DNA from: Prorocentrum cordatum
Lineage: Eukaryota > Sar > Dinophyceae > Prorocentrales > Prorocentraceae
Direction of reading: 5' to 3'
DNA length: 64,000 nt
Assembly (NCBI GenBank): GCA_963575745.1
Contig: CAUYUJ010018704.1
Span: 265,896 to 329,895 of the forward strand
The translations under genes were made by a program, and so were the position numbers. This document shows positions 1-10,174 of the stretch, piece by piece. Each line of letters begins with the position of its first letter. Positions within the stretch are counted from its first letter, which is position 1. The notes under the pieces were generated by a model that was given only the letters and a program-made list of their open reading frames with translations, was not told the DNA's origin and ran no database searches.

Positions 1-1041
1 CTGAATAACCGGATGCAACAGTCACACACTTCGTGCTCTTCGAGTTCCCAGAACTCCATTCCCGGGCCACATTTTGAATGCCCGGAGCCAACTGTAGGCC
101 ACTTCGTGCTCTTCGAGTCCCCAGAACTCCATTCCCGGGCCACATTTTGAATGCCCGGAGCCAACTGTAGGCCACTTCGTGCTCTTCGAGTTCCCAGAAC
201 TCCATTCCCGGGCCACATTTTGAATGCCCGGAGCCAACTGTAGGCCACTTCGTGCTCTTCGATTTCCCAGAACTCCATTCCCGGGCCACATTTTGAATGC
301 CCGGAGCCAACAGTAGGCCACTTCGTGCTCTTCGAGTGCCCAGAACTCCATTCCTGGGCCACATTTTGAATGCCCGGAGCCAACTGTAGGCCACTTCGTG
401 CTCTTCGAGTTCCCAGAACTCCATTCCCGGGCCGCATTTTGATGCTGATGCAGAGGCTGAGAATGGTGATGCTGATGCTGAGGCTGAGGCTGAGGCAGGC
501 AGGCTGAGGCTGATAGGCTGAGGCAGGCTGAGGCTGAGGCTGAGGCTGAAGGCAGGCTGAGGCAGACGCTGAGGCAGGCTGAGGCTGAGCCAGGCTGAGG
601 CTGAGGCTGAGGCTGAGGCAGGCTGATGCTGAGGCAGGCTGAGGCTGAGGCTGAGGCTGAAGGCAGACTGAGGCTGAGGCAGGCTGAGGCAGACGCTGAG
701 GCAGGCTGATGCTGAGGCAGGCTGAGGCTGAGGCTGAGGCTGAGGCTGAGGCTGAGGCAGGCTGAGGCTGAGGCTGAGGCTGAAGGCAGACTGAGGCTGA
801 GGCTGAAGCAGGCTGAGGCTGAGGCTGAGGCAGGCTGAGGCTGAGGCTGAGGCAGGCTGATACTGAGGCAGGCTGAGGCTGTGACTGCGACTGCCGCTGC
901 CACTGCGACTGTCATCGCGAATGCGACTGCGACTGCGAGAACAGCAGAACTCTACAACTGGATTCTCATCTGAATCTTAAGGGGAATGCTTCCATATATG
1001 CTTCTACACATCGCTGTTAGGTTGCTTTGCCGGGATAATTT
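1..1041 (+). repeat. Composite repeat copy A (5' truncated by window edge)
   Basis: Six units of a 73-bp tandem repeat (unit starts at 28, 101, 174, 247, 320, 393) run to about 441. A (GCTGAG)n-type hexamer block with CAGGCTGAG variants fills about 442-880, followed by a GACTGC-rich stretch and a conserved unique 3' tail ending GGGATAATTT at 1041. The same order recurs at 13467-14432 and 53090-54643. Long antisense Ser/Leu/Pro/Gln frames through it are repeat translations, not genes. Confidence 0.93.
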
Positions 1042-1052
1042 ACCTAACAGCG
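1012..1052. repeat. Perfect 11-bp inverted repeat at the junction of copies A and B
   Basis: CGCTGTTAGGT at 1012-1022 and ACCTAACAGCG at 1042-1052 are exact reverse complements with a 19-nt loop. The left arm belongs to the tail of composite copy A and the right arm is the first 11 bp of copy B. ACCTAACAGCG also opens copy C at 53090, so the composite repeat carries short inverted ends that meet as a hairpin when copies lie in tandem. Confidence 0.85.
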
Positions 1053-1062
1053 TAGACTGATA

Positions 1063-1089
1063 CTGAGATGGTCGGGGTGGTTACGATCT
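1063..1089 (+). repeat. Left terminal inverted repeat
   Basis: The first 12 bp (CTGAGATGGTCG) match the right end exactly. Extending to 27 bp gives 22 matches, including TTAC and ATCT blocks. A TA at 1061-1062 precedes it. An inverted 12-mer at 1215-1226 (CCAACTAGGATA) resembles the subterminal repeats of the other end at 10 of 12 positions. Confidence 0.85.
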
Positions 1090-1313
1090 AGATAGCTGGA
1101 TTCTATGGAGTTAGCTAACGCTTAGGGGCTTTAACAACCAGGACACTATGTCAGATATAATCACATATACACATGTAGAACTAAAGCGTTTCGAAGGGAG
1201 GTTCAGGAGGATAGCCAACTAGGATAGGGGGATAGTCTATCTGGGCTATCTTAATTACGATGATGATGAATGTTGTTTATAACTTGTTTGTTTCTTCACT
1301 AGCTAAGCCCTTT

Positions 1314-1399
1314 GGGGGGCAGGCGGCGCTCCGCCGCGAGACGTCTTGCATAGCAAGGGGGACAGGCGGCGTTCCGCCGCCAGGCGTGTTGCATACAAC
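1314..1399. repeat. Two 43-bp hairpin units in the 3' flank of the transposase gene
   Basis: Units at 1314-1356 and 1357-1399 each contain GCGGCG(C/T)TCCGCCGC, which folds into a small GC hairpin, followed by a conserved TTGCATA-CAA-like end. They lie 220-310 bp beyond the transposase stop codon and could shape the 3' end of its mRNA. Confidence 0.65.
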
Positions 1400-1624
1400 A
1401 AACATGCATGTGCTTGCAGCCTGCGCAGTTAGATCGCACAAACAAATCACTGAGGCCGTGCGTCATTTTCAACATCATGAGCAAGGCGTGCGTTTCACCT
1501 CTCTTCAACTCCAGAAGTCTCAAGGCAAGGCATGCGCTTTCTGAAAGTGCAACACTACCTACATCAGTTCACTGCCCTTCCGAAGTCGTGCCTTCTCCTC
1601 TTCCTCCCCCGAAAGAGACACGGG

Positions 1625-3662
1625 TCAGCATCGACCAATTGTCCGCCTGAGTGACGGTGCAAGTATGATTTGCGAGACCTCGCCGACGCCAGCCTTCCTG
1701 TAAATGCAAGGCTCCACGATGCAGTCTGACATCATGAGCACTGGGCTTTCGGCAACTAAACATTTCGCAACAGACCCTGAAACCTCGAGTTCGGCCCATT
1801 GTGATACACCCGACATGCAAACCCCTTGCACTGCACAATGGAAAACTACCTGCCCGAAACAAGGCCTACTACCACGCAAAAACACAACGACGTCGCTCAC
1901 TTTGACCCGCCTGTGACGGATGTACATCTTGTTGGACGTCAGCACTTCGGTATCAAGGGCTTTCCCAAGAGACCCCAGCACGGTTCCCAGCATGTTCTTA
2001 GGGGCGGGCCTCGGGTCGACGAGGCCGACGGCGCCTATAGGCGTGTGGAGGTCCCACAAGTGTTGAAGCGTAACCTGCTCCATGAGGCCGCGACTGTATC
2101 CAGTCAGGTTATGCCTGGGCGTCGCGAACCTCTTGAGGCACCTGTGCTTCCTCTCCATGAGGAAGCACGATGGCAAAATGCCATGTTTGGCCAACTGCAG
2201 CGCAAGATGTGTGAGATAATGAAACTTTGGAAGCCACAGTTCGCCACTATAGCAAACGAGATGCAACTTTAAATGCTTTGTGATGGCGTCTTGGAGCTCC
2301 TTGGGGCTGACAGTTCCTGAGTTCGCAATCGTCAACAAATCCAGCGCATCGCATAAGGCGACCCCGCATATGCACTCCTGGCGGCAATGACCTGACGGCC
2401 ACACAACACTTAAAAGGTACTTGCGCAGAACTGGCGCGCAACTCAGCATGGAGGACGCGTCACCAGACGGAGAATTGTCAGAGTGATTCGCACACACATC
2501 CTTCCCCGACGAATAGCACCCTGGCCAAGACCACATGTCTAAATATCTATTGAACGCTGCGCCACCGAACCCAAATTGAGCCAATCTCGAAAGTAACTCT
2601 GTCACCTCTTTTGGAAACGCACCCCCAATGAAATATGAATGCATCCAGTCCCATGCCCACGTCTCTGAGAGGTCGACCCCTAAATCGGGGCTCTGCATCA
2701 TGCCTGTAGGTATGTAGTTATATCCCAGCAACGTTTCCAGTTTCCCCAACAACGTTTTTTTGACCGCTATCATATAGGCCTTTCAAGCGATGCTGAATTT
2801 CCATCAACGCTGCGTGTGAATGAAACCTGTATTTTGACACATCTACTTCGGTTGACGGCACGAGGAAGTTGTTTGGACATGGCAGCAATGACGATTTGAA
2901 GTTGACAATGTTGGAGCACAGGCCACATATTTTGTGTCCTGTTGCGCCCATGGCCCCTGTTGTATATTTGAATGCCCGCTCGTCTTGCACAATTAAGAAA
3001 ATCTTCCCATACACAACGCGTGGAGACACCTCTCCAGGTAATTGGAGAAGGACCCCTTCACGAATGTCATTGGGGGCTTTCGTGAAAAATTCAACTGCGT
3101 ATCTGAATAACTCGCTCATGCCTCCAGGCAGGCACTTCACAGTGTCTGAAGTCGGGGCTGTGATCGTGTTCCATGCCAGCTCGTCTGAAAGTGCTGGGTA
3201 TTGGAGCTCCCTCCAGCTCCAATAGACTGCCTGCATGGCGCGTGTATTGTGGTCCTTGAGCGCGTTGCCAGGGACCACCTCGTCCGAATATAACATGATA
3301 CTCATGAAATTGGACGAGCGGTCCAGGGAAGACTTTACCAAACCAGCATATGACGGGCTCTCCTTGCACGCGGCCTCTATCCAACCAAACGGGTGTTGAA
3401 ACGTGATGTCCAGCTGTATTGGCACTCCTTTCTTGTTCGCTCCATCGTAATACTTTGTCTGAAGAAGAGGGCCGTGGCTGGTGTTCTGGAACGCCACTTG
3501 TTGCCTGTGCCTCCTTTGCGTCGTAGTCGAAAAGTGCTCTGGAATGGGATGGTCTCGCAGCTGCTTCAACAGACTGCACAATGCCGAAGATGTTATGTGG
3601 CTATACCTCCCCAGATCTACCAATCTGAGCTTTTTCTGTGGGCGGTCAGAAGCTGCGGTCAT
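1625..3662 (-). CDS. DDE transposase-like protein (CMC/KDZ type), frameshifted
   Basis: Two overlapping frames make one gene. The first ATG is at 3662; frame 1 runs to 2718 and frame 2 from about 2773 to the stop at 1625, roughly 690 residues in all. In order it shows YSDEVVPGN (residues 125-133 from that ATG), a QDERAFK block followed by a CGLC zinc knuckle, DWMHSYFIGG early in frame 2, and MERKHRCLKRF about 165 residues later. The spacing of Asp, Asp-x2-His and Glu-x-x-His motifs resembles CACTA, Plavaka and KDZ transposases, which cut and re-join transposon ends in the nucleus. The frame changes by +1 at an A7 run (T7 at 2755-2761), so the copy is broken or has a one-base sequencing error. 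A spliced-leader relic sits 14 nt upstream of the ATG. Family placement comes from motif reading only. Confidence 0.62.
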
Positions 3663-3675
3663 CCCCAAGAGATCG

Positions 3676-3696
3676 TTTGAGCCCAAATGGCTACGC
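3676..3696 (-). other. Dinoflagellate spliced-leader relic
   Basis: Read on the minus strand, this 21-mer matches the conserved dinoflagellate trans-spliced leader at 18 of 21 positions, including the core CGTAGCCATTT and GGCTCAA. It ends 14 nt before the transposase ATG, where a leader sits on a mature mRNA. Genomic leader relics are taken in the literature as traces of reverse-transcribed mRNA returning to the genome. Confidence 0.8.
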
Positions 3697-3889
3697 TGAT
3701 GGTGATGGTGGTGATGCCAATGGCGTGAACAGCAACATTGCTTATCGTGGTGGACTGGCCATTTACGTAAGTGTATCAGTTATCACGCGTGTTCATTTGG
3801 TGCGATGGCGAGGGCAATATCGATGACGATGGTCATAGGCATAGGGTGCATGCTTTGATTGTTGGATCGTTTGACAGCTGTTTGCTATG

Positions 3890-3996
3890 TTGCTCCTGTT
3901 GTGCTGCTGTGCTATACTGATGCGTGACGGCCTCATGACTGATGCTGTGCTATATTGGTGATGTGCTATACTGATGCTGTGCTATACTGATGCGCG
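3890..3996 (+). repeat. Short GTGCTATACTGATG minisatellite
   Basis: Imperfect copies of GTGCTATACTGATG and shortened forms recur four to five times. The region 3700-4300 upstream of the transposase otherwise shows no convincing coding sequence. Confidence 0.6.
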
Positions 3997-4354
3997 GTGT
4001 CCCACACCTAGGAGACTGGGGGCATGGGCCAACGGTCGGTGAGGCGGTCAATCCGAGAATCGTTGGGAGGTCGAGGTCAATTGGTGTCCCACCCAAGCTT
4101 CCTCTTTAGATTTTGCACCCGAAGCTTCAATGTCTGTGTCCCCTGAGGCGCGAACTAATCGCTCGAGAGACGGCGCGATCCTGCGTGAGACTATCTCCTT
4201 GCAATCCCCGATGCCAGGAAGACAGAGCCAAACAGTGAAAGAGGAGACGAGTGAGTGACACTCCAGAACGAGGGATAGGGAAGGGGGACGGATACGACGG
4301 GGGCTATAAAGAAAACGTGCGGTGATGCATGTCGGACTCTCTATACTTACACGG

Positions 4355-4535
4355 CTAGAGAAGGGGCGTGAGAGAGGGAGGGGGACAGGGGAGGGATCAA
4401 GAGGGAGAGATGTAGAGAGAGAGAGAGAGAGATTGCACGCACGACGGCATATACGTTCCACGGTGGGTGAACGGGAGAGGGCGAGAGGGAGAGAGCGAGC
4501 GGGAGTTAGAGAGAGAGGGAGCGCTACGAGTTGCC
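4355..4535. repeat. GA-rich simple-sequence tract
   Basis: Runs of GAGAGAGA and GGGAGAGAG dominate. Apparent frames on either strand are Arg/Glu or Ser/Leu repeats and are not supported as genes. Confidence 0.7.
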
Positions 4536-4582
4536 AACGTTCACATGCCTCTAGCACATTCAACCACTCACGAGTGTCCAAT

Positions 4583-4795
4583 CTACTTATTGCCGTGCTT
4601 TGCGTACACAGCCTTTGCCGCTTTGTAGGCCGCCGCTGCTGCTTGCTTCTGCCCCTCTGCCGACAAACCCTTCTCAGCGGCCAGCTTCCTCCCCCGCGCA
4701 GCTGCCCGCGTAGTGAACGCCCCCTCGGTCCTGCCTTTGCAGTCGGACGGCACGAGGAAGGGTTTGAAGTTCAGCGTATCCACGCCTCCCCGTTA
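4583..4795 (-). CDS. Small basic protein or last exon, unknown function
   Basis: A frame without an ATG opens after a TAA and reads about 66 residues to TAG at 4583. The visible product contains FKPFLVPSDCKGRTEG followed by a Lys/Ala-rich helical tail ending AKHGNK. The missing start and an AG just upstream suggest a 3' exon. It lies between the 450-aa gene and the transposase, on the same strand. No family is recognised; the regular Ala/Lys tail is the only argument for nucleic acid binding. Confidence 0.42.
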
Positions 4796-4984
4796 GCATG
4801 ACGAGATGGACAGGAGAGCGCAGACAGGGGGTGACGGCGCGAGGGGACACGACAGCAACATTGACGGTCAGGATCAAACATCAATACTTTCGTTGGTCAC
4901 ATGGTCAAACGACGGTGGCGAGGCAAACGGGCGAGAAGACAATTGCGCTTCGTGTGTTGAGAGGTTTGTATGGTTCATGGCCCT

Positions 4985-5215
4985 CCATCTTTCGTAGTGG
5001 GGGTTCCTCTTCCGTCCTTCCTTCTATCGTCTCTTCCTTCCTGGCCCCTCCATCCTCCCTCCCTCCAACATCCCTTCCCCCTCCCTTCTCCATCGTCTCT
5101 CTCCTCCCTCCCTCCTCCTGCTCTTCCTCTCCTCCATCATTCCTCCGTCCTCTCGTCCCTCATCCCTCCCCTCCTCCTATCCTCACCGTACCTCCCATCC
5201 GCCGTCAAGCGCACT
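4985..5215. repeat. Pyrimidine-rich low-complexity tract
   Basis: CTCC, CTTCC and CCTCC motifs dominate between the small basic exon and the stop codon of the 450-aa gene. No gene is supported here. Confidence 0.7.
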
Positions 5216-5318
5216 CTCTGATCAAGCTTCGTGCATGCGTGCACATGTGCGTGCTCCAATGCGTGCGCCCGTTCGGCGATGCGCGCGTGCGTAGCCCATT
5301 GCTTCTCAACTGCCCTCA

Positions 5319-6671
5319 CTATTGTTCATGGCCCCACTGCCCCAAGCCCTTCTCTGGCTTAACCGTGCTCTTCGCCGTCTTCGCGACGCTGGGGCTGGCC
5401 GAGTCCTTCGCCTTGGCCTTGCCCTTCGCCTTGCCCTTCATCCCCTTCCCAGTCGAGGGCTTGGCCTTCGCCTTCGCCTTCGCCTTGGCCCGCTCCGCCG
5501 CCCCTTCCGCTGCCTCGAGCATCTTCTTCTCGAGATCTGCCACGTCGTCCGACGCCATGCCGTCCACGATCGCCGAAGGGGCAGGGCTCTCTGCGAAGGG
5601 CCCCCCTCCAGGGCTGCCGCTGAACGCCGTGGTAGGGCTGCCAGCGGCGTCGATCGCTGAACTCCCGCTCGTGGTCATGGCCATGGCGTCGCTGGACTGG
5701 GCAGGCTTCTTGCCAGTGAAAACCAAGCCTGGAATGAGCTCCTCCTCACGGCGGCCGCTTGGGGGGGCGCGGCCGTGTTGCTGGATCATGTGGTAAGCCA
5801 TCATCGCCATCTGCATCGGGTCTACGTTGCCGAACGGGTAGCTTGCTTGGCTCGGGGCGGCCAGCTGCAATTGATGCACGGGCATGGAGGGGTGCTCTCG
5901 TGTAGCCTCGACCTTCAGGGCGGTGGCTGTCGTCCGTACAAAGACTGTCTGGACGATTTGCTCAAGGCCAGTCCACGCCGTCAGCACAGGATGCTCGTCT
6001 CCGTAGGCCCGCTTGAACTCGGGTTTGTCGAGGGACGTGGGGTCGTCAGGGTACCTCTTGCGGTGCGGGAATGGAGACTTGCCGAGCGTGGAGTCCATGG
6101 TCTTGATGCACGTCTGGAACTTCTTGGCCAGGGGCTGCTTGTAGCTCGCGCTCAGGGCGTCGTTGTCCATGTCGGGGCTGAGAAGTATGATAATCCCAGT
6201 CGCCCTCTTCAGCAACTGGTTCCCATGGCACGTGATGCCGAGGGCGTGCATCCTCGTGCTCATGATCCTGATCTTGGGATCTACACCGTGGTCAGGCGAT
6301 TGGACGAAGTCGATGTCCGACTGTGTGAAGTAGTGTTGCAAGTAGTCGTTCACCTGCTGGCTCCTCGCACCCTGTACCCTGGAGCCGTTGACCCCTGCAG
6401 CTGTGCGCATGGCGTTCTCGTTCAGGGCGTTTGCCAGCTGGACCTTCTGATCTGGCGTAAACGTCGAAGTCGACACCTGCGTGGAGACAGCCGTGGCCAC
6501 AGCGTGATCGACCCCGTCTGCGTTGAAAAACTCCGTCGCCAATTGGTTAGCCTGACTGGCGAGGAGTGAGTCGAGGGGCAGGCCGCTGGACGCTTGAGCA
6601 GCAATGTAGTGGGTCCGCTGCTGCAGGATGCTGCACAGGCGCTGAGCCACGAGGGGGACATCTGTCGCCAT
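5319..6671 (-). CDS. 450-aa protein with Lys/Ala/Gly-rich C-terminal tail, unknown function
   Basis: The ATG at 6671 gives MATDVPLVAQRLCSILQQ; the frame stays open upstream but has no earlier ATG. The first 280 residues are mostly helical and contain LQHYFTQSDIDFVQS and a YPDDPTSLDKPEFKRAYGD stretch. A Ser/Gly/Pro linker follows, then a VADLEKKMLEAAEGAAERAK helix and a tail of AKAKAKAK and KGKAKGKAKAK repeats resembling nucleic-acid-binding tails. The multi-exon gene at 9.4-12.0 kb has a similar GKGRGKAKAK stretch. The frame is intact, which sets it apart from the broken transposase. No family is recognised; a role in element maintenance or DNA packaging is only a guess. Confidence 0.6.
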   Translation of the reverse strand: MATDVPLVAQRLCSILQQRTHYIAAQASSGLPLDSLLASQANQLATEFFNADGVDHAVATAVSTQVSTSTFTPDQKVQLANALNENAMRTAAGVNGSRVQGARSQQVNDYLQHYFTQSDIDFVQSPDHGVDPKIRIMSTRMHALGITCHGNQLLKRATGIIILLSPDMDNDALSASYKQPLAKKFQTCIKTMDSTLGKSPFPHRKRYPDDPTSLDKPEFKRAYGDEHPVLTAWTGLEQIVQTVFVRTTATALKVEATREHPSMPVHQLQLAAPSQASYPFGNVDPMQMAMMAYHMIQQHGRAPPSGRREEELIPGLVFTGKKPAQSSDAMAMTTSGSSAIDAAGSPTTAFSGSPGGGPFAESPAPSAIVDGMASDDVADLEKKMLEAAEGAAERAKAKAKAKAKPSTGKGMKGKAKGKAKAKDSASPSVAKTAKSTVKPEKGLGQWGHEQ

Positions 6672-7083
6672 GGAACGGCGCGCTGCGAGAGGCAACGAGC
6701 AATGGGGCCAGGCGTCGGGGGCAATCGGAAAACCAAGCTCGGTGTCCTCAAAAAATGTGCTACGGACAATGGCAGCAGAACGGTTGACGATTGCGGTCGT
6801 CAGTTGGCCCTCTGTGCGAACGAAATGCGGTGTCTGCAATGGCTCGGTCGGCAAACCCACGCGCGCTTGTTCTGGATCAAAGCTCGGGGCTGGGGCACGT
6901 CGACAGAGGCGTTCGGGGGGTTGGGCGGTGAAGAGTGATGGGCGAAGCGGGGCAGAGGGCGATAGTAGAGGGGCATGCTGCGTCGAAACATGGCGACTGC
7001 CGACGCCTGTTGGGCGACCTAGTAGAGATGTAATGGGCAGCTCATGGATGCCCGACCGCTGCGGTTGCAATGATTGCCTGTTC

Positions 7084-7287
7084 GCTCGAGTTGCCAGTGG
7101 GCATCTCAAGCCTCTCGCGCGAACCCCCCACGGGGATCTCAAGCCCTCGCTCGAGTTGCCCCTGGGCAGTTCAAGCGAGAGGCGTTGTCAATCATAAAGA
7201 AATGAATATGATCGTTCACCCCGCTCGCTTGAGATGCTCCTGGGGGGTTCAAGCCAGAGGCTTGAGATGCCCACGGGCAACTCGAGC
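7084..7287. repeat. Large inverted repeat with internal dyad units
   Basis: The 32-bp arms 7084-7115 and 7256-7287 are complementary at 31 of 32 positions, 140 bp apart. Related GCTCGAGTTGCCC and CAGTTCAAGC units lie between them at about 7148-7176 and beyond them at 7290-7330, each itself a near-dyad. The cluster occupies the gap upstream of the 450-aa gene and downstream of the 234-aa gene. Confidence 0.85.
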
Positions 7288-7643
7288 ATACGCTTGAACT
7301 GCCCATGGGGGTCTCAAGCCAACGGCGTGCGCGAGCTGAAACCAACCGCTGATCTCAAGTACGAACGGCGTCCAACCTCGAACGACCCCTAAACGAGCGC
7401 ATGTTTCAACTCACGACGTGCGTAACTGGTCTATCGGACGGCGTCGGCCCCCGTCAACTACGAGCGACGCCACCCCAAGGCGCGCGCTCCACCCTGCTGC
7501 GCTAATTCAAATGCACGCTTCAACTTGACGCCCACAGAAGCACAGCACCTCTACACCCAGCGATCAAGCATACGAAAAACGTGCACGCATGCCATAGCGA
7601 GCCTGAAACACTGACAACGACTGCAGCCGATACTCGTACGCAT

Positions 7644-8348
7644 CTACCCCACAGAGGGCACATGGTTGTGAAACTTGGCGTACACATCCTCCAGCACCGC
7701 AGCGAGCACATCGCACTGGGCCTGCACCTGCTGGTGGTCGTAGGGGACTGGCTTTGGCACAGCGAACGACTTTTGTACCCACTTGCTCAACTGAATGTTG
7801 TAGTAGTATGTCGTGACAGAATGCCTGTATGCCACCCCTTGAACGTGTTCGTGTGATATGGTCGGTGTCCATTTGGCAGTAGCCGAGCGAGCTGGGGCCT
7901 TTTTGAGAAGAGCAACGTTCTCAGACGTAAGTTCAACCCACAACATGCTTCGATCTGACGCTGTCGTCAGGACAGCAATCGATTCGGTCGTGCCATCTGC
8001 AAGTGGCACTGTCAGCTCAACGTAGGCGGGGATCTCATCTTTGAGCTCTCTCTTTGGTCGCTTATTCTGCGGTGGGGACTCGCGGTCTTGGTCCAACAGC
8101 TGCTTTGGTTTGTAGTCGACGCCCTTCATCAGATCCACGCTCGCTGCATTGCGAGCTTCGATGAGGTAGTCAACCATGCCCCATTGTTTGTTCACCAGCT
8201 TGGACAGTTTGGAATCCTGCTTATCGATTGGGACGAAATAGCGCCCCGACGTAGACTCTTCGACTTGCTTGACCACCCACGACGCAGACGGGCTCGGGAC
8301 AGTGCCCTCAGCTGCCACCAACGTCCAACCATGACTGATCGATGCCAT
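7644..8348 (-). CDS. 234-aa unknown protein, intact
   Basis: An ATG at 8348 (MASISHGWTLVAAEGTVPSP) starts an uninterrupted frame to the stop at 7644. The middle holds a basic NKRPKRELKDE segment that could be a nuclear localisation signal. It is followed by a beta-rich stretch with IPAYVELTVPLADGTTE and YYYNIQLSKWVQKSF, and a helical end. No signal peptide or membrane segment is visible. It sits in the same-strand gene series of the transposon. I do not recognise a family. A weak leader-like string (AAATGG near 8385) was not convincing. Confidence 0.6.
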   Translation of the reverse strand: MASISHGWTLVAAEGTVPSPSASWVVKQVEESTSGRYFVPIDKQDSKLSKLVNKQWGMVDYLIEARNAASVDLMKGVDYKPKQLLDQDRESPPQNKRPKRELKDEIPAYVELTVPLADGTTESIAVLTTASDRSMLWVELTSENVALLKKAPARSATAKWTPTISHEHVQGVAYRHSVTTYYYNIQLSKWVQKSFAVPKPVPYDHQQVQAQCDVLAAVLEDVYAKFHNHVPSVG

Positions 8349-8576
8349 TCGTATCTGGTGGCGGGAAGCAGCAGGACAAATGGAGGACCGACGATTGCCA
8401 AGGTATGCATTAAAGCCAAAATGCTACGGCTGGAATCGGGAACACCAAACACCTCTATTTGTTGTTTATGGTTGTTTGGTGTTTAAGTGTTTGTGCGAGC
8501 TTGTTCATTTATAGTTTGCATGGGTTTGTGATTGATCCGAGGGGCTCATGTGCGACAGCTCTTTTTCGGATGCCCA

Positions 8577-8655
8577 GGTTAGACAGCTGTGTTCCGCCGC
8601 GGCTTCGGGCAGCGCGCTGCCCATTGTCGCGCAGCGGAGGACAGCTGTCCAACTT
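8577..8655. repeat. Intergenic hairpin with a perfect GC palindrome at its centre
   Basis: GACAGCTGT at 8582-8590 pairs with ACAGCTGTC near 8641-8649, and GGGCAGCGCGCTGCCC at 8607-8622 is a perfect 16-bp palindrome between them. It lies about 230 bp upstream of the ATG of the 234-aa gene. Confidence 0.75.
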
Positions 8656-9383
8656 TGGCGTCCAAAAACAGTTGGACGGCGGTGGCGGTGGCCAGCGATG
8701 GGGACACTGGATCATTCCTCATAGGGGGGACTGTATTGAGGATTGGGAGAGGGGGAGACACGCCGAACAGTGGTGACGCCTCTATTCCCAGCTCCCCCCG
8801 ACCCCTCGTGACGCTCCCACCCCTTGCGACGGCAGTGCGTGTTTGCGTTGGTAGCTGGTTGATTGATCACGGCCTCCAAGTGTTGTCCGAGTTGCCAACC
8901 GAAAAAATCAGCCTCGCTCCTCTCCCTCCTCCTCTACTCCACCACCTACCTTTTCTGTCTTGTCGTCGTCTCCTTCTCCCTCACGCTCCTCCTTTGCCCA
9001 CCCAAGCCCTCGACTTGGCTCAAATGCGTTGTTACGAACGAAGCAGGCGCTAGAGGTGCGCCTCTGCAGAGCTGCACGTGTCAGACTCGCGGCGCGATGC
9101 GTTGACCCACGCTCTCACACGACAGAACATCGCACGATGCGATTGCACGCGCCGAGCGCTGCAAGACGCCCACCCTGCTCCAGCCCATCGCAGGGTCAAA
9201 CGATATATCGACGATGAGTTTGGATTTCCCCCTCCCTTCCTCCCTCCTCCCCCCCCCGTGCCAGTGGTGGGCTGAAGTATCGGAGCAGGCACTGGGCAAG
9301 AGAAAAATGCAGTGCCCTTCCCAACATGCTGCACTCATGCGAGTGCTGCGTGGGCACCAGGTGCCGAGCTGTTCGGCGTGCAA

Positions 9384-9985
9384 CTAGGCTTTGCGAGATT
9401 TTGGGGCCTTCGGCTCGCCCGTGGAGGCCCTCTTCTTGGGGCTCTGGTCCGGGCTCGCACCCTCAGTGCGCTTGGCCGTTGCGATCCTGGGGTCGGCTAG
9501 CTTCTGAAACAGCTCATCGCCCTTGGCGATCTTCCTAGTGTTTACCAAAACTGGCACCTTTAGCGTACAACCGTAGAGCAAACATTCACGGTCCATGCGC
9601 ATCTCAACGTGCTTAGGTGCCATGTTGGCAAGCGTGGCGTCCAGTGTCCCAGCGACGCAAAAAAAAACGGAACGATGAAGTACTCTGGATCCTTAGCGTT
9701 GTCCGAGCCGTCTCGCGAGCCGTCCTGTGGAAGGTCGCACTTAGGAACTAAAAACAAATGCTGGGGCTAGCTCTGCAACGCGGGGGCTCCAAGAATCGGA
9801 ACGGCCGTAGACGGGAGAGTGCTGCCTAAACCAACAGTGGAGCACAAAGGGACGAGCACGCACTCTCCTGGCCTGTACGGCATCTCTGCGATCACGGACT
9901 TCGCCCCTTTGGCAAGCACGATGGTGACCGACACGTCGGGCTCGTGCTTAGCGAAGAGGTCGGCCACGGCAATTCGCGCCTGCAT
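9384..9985 (-). pseudogene. SET-like C-terminal coding segment, interrupted
   Basis: The first segment begins at 9985 (MQARIAVADLFAKHEPD), meets an in-frame TAG at 9767-9769, continues in the same frame through PKCDLPQDGSRDGSDNAKD, then shifts frame at an A9 run (9659-9667). The final frame carries VLVNTRKIAKGDELF and a Ser/Pro/Lys-rich tail ending SRKA at 9384. VxVN-x4-I-x2-G-(D/E)-E-L resembles the end of SET-domain proteins, which methylate lysines, but no full SET core is visible. It may be the last exons of the gene starting at 11986. The stop could be an unrecognised intron and the shift a homopolymer error. Confidence 0.45.
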
Positions 9986-10174
9986 GCGGCGCGGAGAGGG
10001 GCGGATCGGCGTGGACGGACAAGGTGTGGACGGGATGTGGGAGGGTGCGGGGACAGAGCGTAGGACACGGCCGCATAGTGGCGACGTACACTCACCGAGA
10101 GCAGCGCTCGACCTCCGCAGATCCTCCTATTCTCCTCACCTCCCTCACGCATGCACACGAAAGACAAACACACG

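Noticed and set aside
22-915. Long antisense Ser/Leu/Pro/Gln frames over the composite repeats (also 13576-14340 and 53471-54517)
   Set aside because: They translate GCTGAG hexamers and 73-bp units, are open in more than one frame, and vary only with repeat number.
2718-2773. Programmed -1 frameshift at A-AAA-AAC in the transposase
   Set aside because: The heptamer is in the right phase, but the downstream frame is +1 relative to the upstream frame, so a -1 slip would not reach it.
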